64,000 nucleotides of DNA from the NCBI RefSeq assembly GCF_901482445.1, contig NZ_LR590477.1, positions 1,488,001 through 1,552,000 on the forward strand, read 5' to 3'. Source of the DNA: Neisseria lactamica (lineage in GTDB: Bacteria > Pseudomonadota > Gammaproteobacteria > Burkholderiales > Neisseriaceae). The position numbers and the translations under genes were made by a program. This document shows, one piece after another, positions 58,814-64,000 of this stretch. Numbering within the stretch: the stretch's first letter is position 1; every line of letters starts with the position of its first letter. The notes under the pieces are model-generated. The model had not been told where the DNA came from and searched no databases. It saw nothing but the letters and a program-made list of their open reading frames with translations.

Positions 58814-58932
58814 GGTAAGAAGGCAAGCCGAACCAAAAAAACCATCGGTCAAATACATTACGGGTTTACGTTTGCGGCAGATACCGCAAATTTCCAATCA
58901 AACTTAAACATTTTCAAACAGGAGTCATCCAA

Positions 58933-59376
58933 ATGAAAGCAATCCAAAAAGGTTTCACCCTGATCGAGCTGATGATCGTCATCGCCATCGTCGGTATCTT
59001 GGCAGCCGTCGCCCTGCCCGCATACCAAGACTACACCGCGCGCGCCCAAATGTCCGAAGCCCTGACTTTGGCCGAAGGCCAAAAAGCCGCAGTGGTCGAG
59101 TATTACTCCGACAACGGCACGTTCCCGACAACCAATGCTTCCGCAGGTATTGCTAATGCCTCTACGATTAAAGGTAAATATGTACAAAAAGTGGAAGTTA
59201 ATGGCGATGCTACCTCTGCCACCATTACCTCTACTATGAATGCCTCAGGCGTGAACAAAGATATTTCAGGTAAAACCTTGCTACTCGTCGGCAAACAAAA
59301 CTCCGGCTCGTTCGAATGGACTTGTAAAGCAGGTACTGTGGACACCAAATTCCTGCCGTCTTCCTGCCGCAAATAA
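58933..59376 (+). CDS. pilE: Class II type IV major pilin
   Basis: The 147-residue prepilin is cut by the prepilin peptidase after G7. The mature N-terminus FTLIELMIVIAIVGILAAVA is the hydrophobic assembly helix with E5 (mature numbering). The disulfide pair is C131 and C145 in the precursor, giving a short D-region loop, and the whole is about 20 residues shorter than class I pilins. The katA-pilE-prlC position also matches class II. Class II pilins are reported as invariant within strains and glycosylated at several sites. AACAGGAGTC precedes the start. PglA would act on its glycan. Confidence 0.95.
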   Translation: MKAIQKGFTLIELMIVIAIVGILAAVALPAYQDYTARAQMSEALTLAEGQKAAVVEYYSDNGTFPTTNASAGIANASTIKGKYVQKVEVNGDATSATITSTMNASGVNKDISGKTLLLVGKQNSGSFEWTCKAGTVDTKFLPSSCRK

Positions 59377-59410
59377 GGACAATGGCCGGGTTTGAACTCG
59401 CCGTGAAAAC

Positions 59411-59441
59411 AAATGCCGCCCGAACCGCCCGGGCGGCATTT
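59411..59441 (+). terminator. Hairpin terminator after pilE
   Basis: AAATGCCGCCC and GGGCGGCATTT form an 11-bp stem. It resembles the DUS terminators but the core is GCCGCCCGAA, so it is not a functional uptake sequence. Confidence 0.8.
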
Positions 59442-59514
59442 CCTATTCCCCTTTGCCGCTTCAGACGACATCCTCCGTCCGCCTTTGCCGTTTTGGCAGG
59501 CGTTTTTTATTAAA

Positions 59515-59870
59515 CGCAAAATATCCCGTCATTCCCACGCCATCCCCGCCGGCTCAAACCGGCACGGAAACTTTTCCGCGTCATTCCCGCGACAGCGGGA
59601 ATCTGGAACTCGGGGTTGGAGAAACCGTTTTATCCGATAAGTTTCCGCACCGACAAAACTAGATTCCCGCCTGCGCGGGAATGACGGACCTGTCCGCACG
59701 GAAACCTATATCTCGTCATTCCCACGAAAGTGGGAATCCAGGTTCGTTGAGTTTCAGCTATTTCTAATAAATTCTTGCAACTTTGAGTTTCTGGATTCCC
59801 GCCTGCGTGGGAATGATGATATTTCTGTTTTTGATTTTTTGTTTTTGCGGGAATGACGGAATACGGGTTT
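59515..59870. repeat. dRS3 repeat block downstream of pilE
   Basis: Full dRS3 20-mers lie at 59583, 59663, 59718 and 59795 with NIME-like spacers that also occur upstream of pilE (for example GGTTCGTTGAGTTTCAG-type sequence). No gene lies in 59377-59935. Confidence 0.9.
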
Positions 59871-59903
59871 TCGTGCGGCGTTTTTCGCGCTTTGCTGTTT
59901 TGC

Positions 59904-59909
59904 TATAAT
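59904..59909 (+). promoter_or_regulatory. -10 element of mntP
   Basis: TATAAT lies 27 bp ahead of the start; the -35 is poor. The leader is too short for a yybP-ykoY Mn riboswitch. Confidence 0.5.
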
Positions 59910-59935
59910 CCGCCCTTTTTAAAGACGGGTGCGGT

Positions 59936-60502
59936 ATGGGTTTTTATGCTTTGCTCTTGATTGCGCTGGGGATGTCGATGGATGCGTTTGCCGTCGCGCT
60001 GGCAAAGGGTGCGGCGGTCAGGATGCCCCCGCGCAAAATTGCGGCAACGGCTTTGGTGTTCGGCACGGTTGAGGCGGTTACGCCGCTGGCGGGCTGGGCG
60101 GGCGGTTTTTATGCCAAGCCGTTTATCAGCGAATGGGACCATTGGGCGGCTTTCGTCCTGCTGGGCGGGCTGGGTCTGAAGATGTTGCGTGAGGGCTTGT
60201 CCGGCGGGGCGGAGGACGCGCGGGAAACCAAACGGGAAAGCCTGTGGTTGACGGTTCTGACTGCTTTCGGCACCAGTATCGACTCTATGATTGTCGGGGT
60301 GGGCTTGGCGTTTATGGAGGTAAATATCGCCTTTGCCGCCGCAATCATCGGTATGGCGACGACGGTGATGGTGGCGGTCGGGCTGACGGCAGGCGGGGCT
60401 TTTGGCGTACTGCTCGGCAGGCGTGCGGAATTTGCCGGCGGACTGGTGCTGATCGCCATCGGCACTTGGACACTCTTGTCGCACTTGGGGCTGATCGGGT
60501 AA
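59936..60502 (+). CDS. mntP: Manganese exporter MntP (MntX)
   Basis: The 188-residue inner-membrane protein has six helices in two repeats. The conserved aspartates are in LGMSMDAFAVALAKG (near residue 16) and FGTSIDSMIVGVGLAF (near 117). In meningococci this exporter is known as MntX and sets the Mn:Fe balance. Mn tolerance ties to the oxidative-stress theme with katA nearby. A repeat block lies ahead of the short promoter. Confidence 0.93.
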   Translation: MGFYALLLIALGMSMDAFAVALAKGAAVRMPPRKIAATALVFGTVEAVTPLAGWAGGFYAKPFISEWDHWAAFVLLGGLGLKMLREGLSGGAEDARETKRESLWLTVLTAFGTSIDSMIVGVGLAFMEVNIAFAAAIIGMATTVMVAVGLTAGGAFGVLLGRRAEFAGGLVLIAIGTWTLLSHLGLIG

Positions 60503-60510
60503 GGACTGCC

Positions 60511-60559
60511 AAAAAATGCTGTCTGAAGCGTTGTTTGACCGTTTCAGACGGCATTTTTT
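60511..60559 (+). terminator. DUS-type terminator after mntP
   Basis: AAAAAATGCTGTCTGAA pairs with TTCAGACGGCATTTTTT. The left DUS has one change (GCTGTCTGAA). Confidence 0.85.
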
Positions 60560-60595
60560 ATTTTTTGGGCGTAGGGCGAATCCGTAAGGTGGGAT

Positions 60596-60621
60596 GTAGG
60601 GTGGGCTTCAGCCCACCCTAC
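60596..60621. repeat. GTAG...CTAC REP-like palindrome
   Basis: GTAGGGTGGGCTTCAGCCCA-CCCTAC is a near-perfect 26-bp palindrome, the same unit as in the pilE and pglA repeat blocks. Confidence 0.8.
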
Positions 60622-60709
60622 GCCCACTGTTTTTGATTTTTTGTTTTTGCGAGAATGGCGGGATTTTGGTTTGCTGTTTTTGTGAAAATGACGAAACCGC
60701 GCAAATGCT

Positions 60710-60755
60710 GATGCCGTCTGAAACACTGTTTGATTGTTTCAGACGGCATTTTTTG
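60710..60755 (-). terminator. DUS inverted-repeat terminator downstream of prlC
   Basis: GATGCCGTCTGAAACA pairs with TTTCAGACGGCATT and has T-rich flanks, 11 bp past the prlC stop. Confidence 0.8.
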
Positions 60756-60765
60756 TTCACATCGA

Positions 60766-62802
60766 TCAAGCCGCGTTGTCGAAACCGCTGTGGCGCAAGA
60801 GTGCGTCTATGCTCGGTTCGCGTCCGCGGAAGGCTTTGAAGGACTCTGCCGCGCTGCGGGAGCCACCGACGGCGAGGATTTCTTGCCAGAAGCGTTTGCC
60901 TGTGGCGGCAATGTCGCTGCTTTCTTCAAAGGCGGCGTATGCGTCCGCGCTCAATACTTCCGCCCACGCGTAGCTGTAATAACCTGCGGAATAGCCGCCG
61001 GCGAAGATGTGGCCGAAGCTGTTGGCGAAGCGGTTGTATTCGGGCGGCCGGACGACGGCGGTTTCTTCACGCACTTGGTCTAAAACCTGTTGCCAGTTTT
61101 TCAGACGGCATTCGTCGCTTTCGCTGTAAATCATCATATCGAAGAGGGCGAACTCCATTTGTCGGACGAGGAACATTCCGCGTTGGAAGTTTTTGGCGGC
61201 AAGCATTTTGTCGAACAGCCCTTCCGGCAATACCGCGCCGGTTTCTTCGTGGGCGGACATTTGCATCAAGACATTGTATTCCCAGACGAAGTTTTCCATA
61301 AACTGGCTGGGCAGTTCGACCGCGTCCCACTCGACGCCGTTGATGCCGGATACGCCCAGTTCGTCCACTTGGGTAAGCAGGTGGTGCAGCCCGTGTCCGG
61401 TTTCGTGGAAGAGGGTGAGGATTTCGTCGTGGCTCAAACGCGCTTCTCTGCCGCCGACGGGCGGGGCGAAGTTGCAGACGAGGTAGGCGGTGGGCAGTTG
61501 CAGCGTGCCGTCTGAAAAACGGCGGCGACCTTTGTAGTCGTTCATCCACGCGCCGCCACGTTTGCCTTCGCGTGCGTACAAATCCATATAAACGCCGCCT
61601 ATGGTTTCGCCGTTTTGTTGCAATTCAAAATAGCGCACGTCTTTGTGCCAGACGGGGACGGTTTTTTCGGTAAATCCGATGCCGTAGAGTTTTTTGATTT
61701 GGGCGAACAGGCCTGCCAGAACTTTGCTGACGGGGAAGTATTTTTTAACTTCGGTTTCGCTGAACGCGTATTTGACTTCGCGCAGTTTTTCGCCGGCGTA
61801 GCCCAAGTCCCACGGCTGCGGGTCGGTAAGGTTCAGGTGTTCGCTGGCGAAGGCTTTGACTTCGGCGAGGTCTTTTTCGGCGTAGGGTTTGGCGCGGCGG
61901 GCGAGGTCGTGCAGGAAGTTTAAAACTTGTTCGGGGGTGTCCGCCATTTTGGTTGCCAGCGACAGCTCGGCGTAGTTTTTGAAGCCGAGCAGTTTGGCGG
62001 TTTGCAGGGCGTTTTCGAGCGTGCGGTCGATGTTGGCGGTGTTGTCGAATTTGCCGCCGTCTGAAAGTTCGCTGGCGCGGGTAACGTAGGCGCGGTAGAT
62101 TTGTTCGCGCAGTTCGCGGTTGTCGGCGTATTGGATAACGGCGAGGTAGTGCGGCATTTGCAAACCGATTTTGTAGCCTGTTTTGCCTTCGCTTTGCGCG
62201 GCGGCGGCAAACATAGCGAGCAAGTCTTCGGGAATGCCGGCAAGCGGTGCGGCATCGTCAAAGTAAATGCCGAACGCGTCGGTCGCGTCTAGGACGTTTT
62301 GCGAGAATTTGGCGGAGAGTTGCGCGCCTTCGGTTTGCAGTTTTGCCAGTTCTGCCTGCTGTTCGGGCGGCAGTTCCGCGCCACTCAATACGAAATCGCG
62401 CAGGTCGTGGTTGAGCTTGGTTTTTTGTGCGGGGGAGAGGGTGTCGAACTCGGGGGAGTTTTTGATGGTTTTGAAGCGGTTGTACAGCTCGATGTCTTGT
62501 CCGATTTCGGTGAAGAAGACGGTGATTTCGGGCATTAGTTCGTTATAGACGGCGCGCAGTTCGGGCGTATCGGTGACGGAGTTGAGGTGCGACACCACGC
62601 CCCAAATCCTGCCGACGCGTTCGGTGATGCCGGTCAGACGCTCGACGGTGTTCGCCCAGTCGGTGTGCGTTTGGGCTTTGATGGCGGCGATTTGTTCGCG
62701 CGCTTCGGCGATGGCGGTTTGGACGGCGGGTTTGATGTCTTCGGTTTTGATTTGGTCGAAACGGGGTTCTTCGCCCAAGTGGAGCAGTGCGTTATCGGTC
62801 AT
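60766..62802 (-). CDS. prlC: Oligopeptidase A (M3 family zinc peptidase)
   Basis: The 678-residue cytosolic peptidase degrades short peptides, including released signal peptides. The zinc site is FHETGHGLHHLL (HExxH), with the third-ligand glutamate in NGVEWDAVELPSQ downstream. The long helical N-terminal half is typical of the M3 family. I chose ATG 62802 with AAAGGAAAC ahead rather than an upstream ATG inside DUS sequence. Confidence 0.96.
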   Translation of the reverse strand: MTDNALLHLGEEPRFDQIKTEDIKPAVQTAIAEAREQIAAIKAQTHTDWANTVERLTGITERVGRIWGVVSHLNSVTDTPELRAVYNELMPEITVFFTEIGQDIELYNRFKTIKNSPEFDTLSPAQKTKLNHDLRDFVLSGAELPPEQQAELAKLQTEGAQLSAKFSQNVLDATDAFGIYFDDAAPLAGIPEDLLAMFAAAAQSEGKTGYKIGLQMPHYLAVIQYADNRELREQIYRAYVTRASELSDGGKFDNTANIDRTLENALQTAKLLGFKNYAELSLATKMADTPEQVLNFLHDLARRAKPYAEKDLAEVKAFASEHLNLTDPQPWDLGYAGEKLREVKYAFSETEVKKYFPVSKVLAGLFAQIKKLYGIGFTEKTVPVWHKDVRYFELQQNGETIGGVYMDLYAREGKRGGAWMNDYKGRRRFSDGTLQLPTAYLVCNFAPPVGGREARLSHDEILTLFHETGHGLHHLLTQVDELGVSGINGVEWDAVELPSQFMENFVWEYNVLMQMSAHEETGAVLPEGLFDKMLAAKNFQRGMFLVRQMEFALFDMMIYSESDECRLKNWQQVLDQVREETAVVRPPEYNRFANSFGHIFAGGYSAGYYSYAWAEVLSADAYAAFEESSDIAATGKRFWQEILAVGGSRSAAESFKAFRGREPSIDALLRHSGFDNAA

Positions 62803-62889
62803 AAGATGGGTTTCCTTTGTGTGTTGTGCTTCAGACGGCATATCGGCGGCACGCCGTCTGAAGCCGGAAATGGGGCCGGCCGGGGAAAG

Positions 62890-63762
62890 TTAAAGTGTTT
62901 CGGAGCCGGCGGGATGGTTTAACAGGCGGTATTGTACGCGCAAAAATTCGTCCATAACCGCCTGTTGGATTTCCAGCCGCTTTGAAACGGGGGAGGCGAA
63001 GCGGACGATGATGCGGTATGCCTTGTCGTCGTACGGCACGCGGGTAACGCGCGGTCTGGCGGCGGGCGTGATAAACAGTTTTTCCGCCTGCACGTTTTCC
63101 AAATGCCGTTGGATGGCGGGGATGTAGGGCGCGCACAAGGGCTCGAGTACGGCTTTCAGACGGCATACGGCCTCATCCGAATCCAAATGGATGGGGACGG
63201 GGATTTCGACCGTATGGATGACGTAGTCGCCCAAAATATTGTCGCGGCGCACGGGGTGGCTCAACAACAGGCTGTTGGGGAAAGAAACGGTGGTTCCCGC
63301 AAGCTGTCCGACCAAGGGGTTCGGGCCGACCTGCATCATCAGCGTGTTCAACAGGTTGATGTCGACCACGCGCCCGCGCAGGCCGTTGATTTCGATATAG
63401 TCGCCGACCGAGTATTGCTGGGTGGCAGACCTTAAAATACTGCCCGACAAACACATAATCAGTTCCTTTGTCGCCACGACGACCGCCGCCGCCACCGCAA
63501 ACATCGACAAAGCCAGCGTTTGAATTTGCGCCGACCAGATAAATGCCAGCGAAAACAGCACCAAAAGCAGCGTTACATTGCGGCTGGCAACCAAAAACCG
63601 CCGCTTGCTTTCGATGCCGAAATCCGGATGCCGTCTGAAGTGGATATTCAACAGAAGGGCGCGCGCCAGCAGCAAAGCCGCAACCGCCGCCACGGATTCG
63701 GCCGCCTCCGCACGTATCGGGACGGCATCGAGCCAAGTATTCAGAAGATTCCATATTTCCAT
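62890..63762 (-). CDS. MscS-family mechanosensitive channel protein
   Basis: The 290-residue inner-membrane protein has three to four helices in the first 110 residues. The pore-helix region is SMFAVAAAVVVATKELIMCLSG and the beta domain is YSVGDYIEINGLRGRVVDIN, LNTLMMQVG, VSFPNSLLLSHPV. It is short for a YbdG/MscS member but has all cytosolic-domain marks. It should relieve turgor on osmotic downshift. It is upstream of prlC on the same strand, separated by a DUS pair. Confidence 0.9.
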   Translation of the reverse strand: MEIWNLLNTWLDAVPIRAEAAESVAAVAALLLARALLLNIHFRRHPDFGIESKRRFLVASRNVTLLLVLFSLAFIWSAQIQTLALSMFAVAAAVVVATKELIMCLSGSILRSATQQYSVGDYIEINGLRGRVVDINLLNTLMMQVGPNPLVGQLAGTTVSFPNSLLLSHPVRRDNILGDYVIHTVEIPVPIHLDSDEAVCRLKAVLEPLCAPYIPAIQRHLENVQAEKLFITPAARPRVTRVPYDDKAYRIIVRFASPVSKRLEIQQAVMDEFLRVQYRLLNHPAGSETL

Positions 63763-64000
63763 TTCCGCACCCTGTCCGAAAAATATAGGACGTAGATTTT
63801 AGTGGCAAAAAAACGCTTTTGCCACTTGGCGGGCAAATCCCGCGCCCGTACCGGCCGCCAATGCTCCGCCCGCCCTTTCAGACGGCATCCGGATGCGGAT
63901 AACGCTGAATTAGGCGGCAAAATCGGCTATAATACACAATTATATACGCCGTCCCGCCCGCTTTTTCCACAAGGTGCGGACTGTTTTGGCGGCATCGCAA
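63763..64000. other. Intergenic region with a candidate plus-strand promoter
   Basis: This is sequence without a complete gene at the right edge. TATAAT at 63928-63933 on the plus strand would serve a gene beyond the window. One DUS is at about 63878. Confidence 0.4.

Overview
The window is a Neisseria meningitidis chromosome segment. This rests on the very dense DNA uptake sequence GCCGTCTGAA (often as inverted pairs that double as terminators), Correia elements with TATAGTGG ends, dRS3 20-mers (ATTCCC-N8-GGGAAT), IS1016, a maf toxin island, the pilin-glycan gene pglA, and a class II pilE between katA and prlC. That pilE position is, from memory of the literature, the locus of class II meningococcal pilins.

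Regions. 0-22 kb is core genome: heptose adenylyltransferase, tRNA-His/Arg/Pro, folD, asd, an exonuclease III homologue, cysS, obg, rsmI, the conserved yraN-gmhA-dolP block, map, the adhesin complex protein gene, mqo, 5-formyl-THF cyclo-ligase, and rpsB-tsf-pyrH. One AT-rich two-gene insert (SMC-like ATPase plus PD-(D/E)xK-like protein, 7.3-8.9 kb) interrupts it and looks like an uncharacterised defence module. 22.6-37.7 kb is the maf island: mafA, two full-length mafB genes with a duplicated N-terminal part, several start-less mafB C-terminal cassettes carrying different toxin tips, cognate immunity genes that usually overlap each tip by 4 bp, orphan immunity genes, toxin fragments, Correia elements, an internally deleted IS1016, and GTAG...CTAC hairpin (REP/REPIN-like) elements at cassette borders. 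37.8-47.7 kb mixes core genes (uvrD, glnE) with a second, inverted remnant of toxin-immunity genes, cut by a 1.8 kb IS1016 copy that keeps its 8-bp target duplication and carries a 1.07 kb foreign segment with a DUF4198-type gene. 47.9-64 kb is core again: pyrD, acpP-fabF, an MFS transporter, phase-variable pglA (8 G, out of frame), rpoN, katA (bracketed by two micro-ORFs), class II pilE in a dRS3/REPIN-rich setting, the Mn exporter gene mntP/mntX, prlC and a MscS-type channel.

How it fits together. The maf island is built for tip exchange: every cassette repeats the end of the MafB N-terminal domain (through the MQTLDGEMAGGNKP-like linker), so recombination with mafB can swap the toxin while bringing its immunity gene along. 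The right-hand part holds a coherent pilus theme: pilE (pilin), pglA (galactose of the pilin glycan, off in this sequence) and rpoN, together with an exact sigma54-type -24/-12 element and three TGAC-N7-GTCA boxes upstream of pilE.

All calls are from reading the sequence. No database search was run, so family names for small immunity and toxin domains are provisional.
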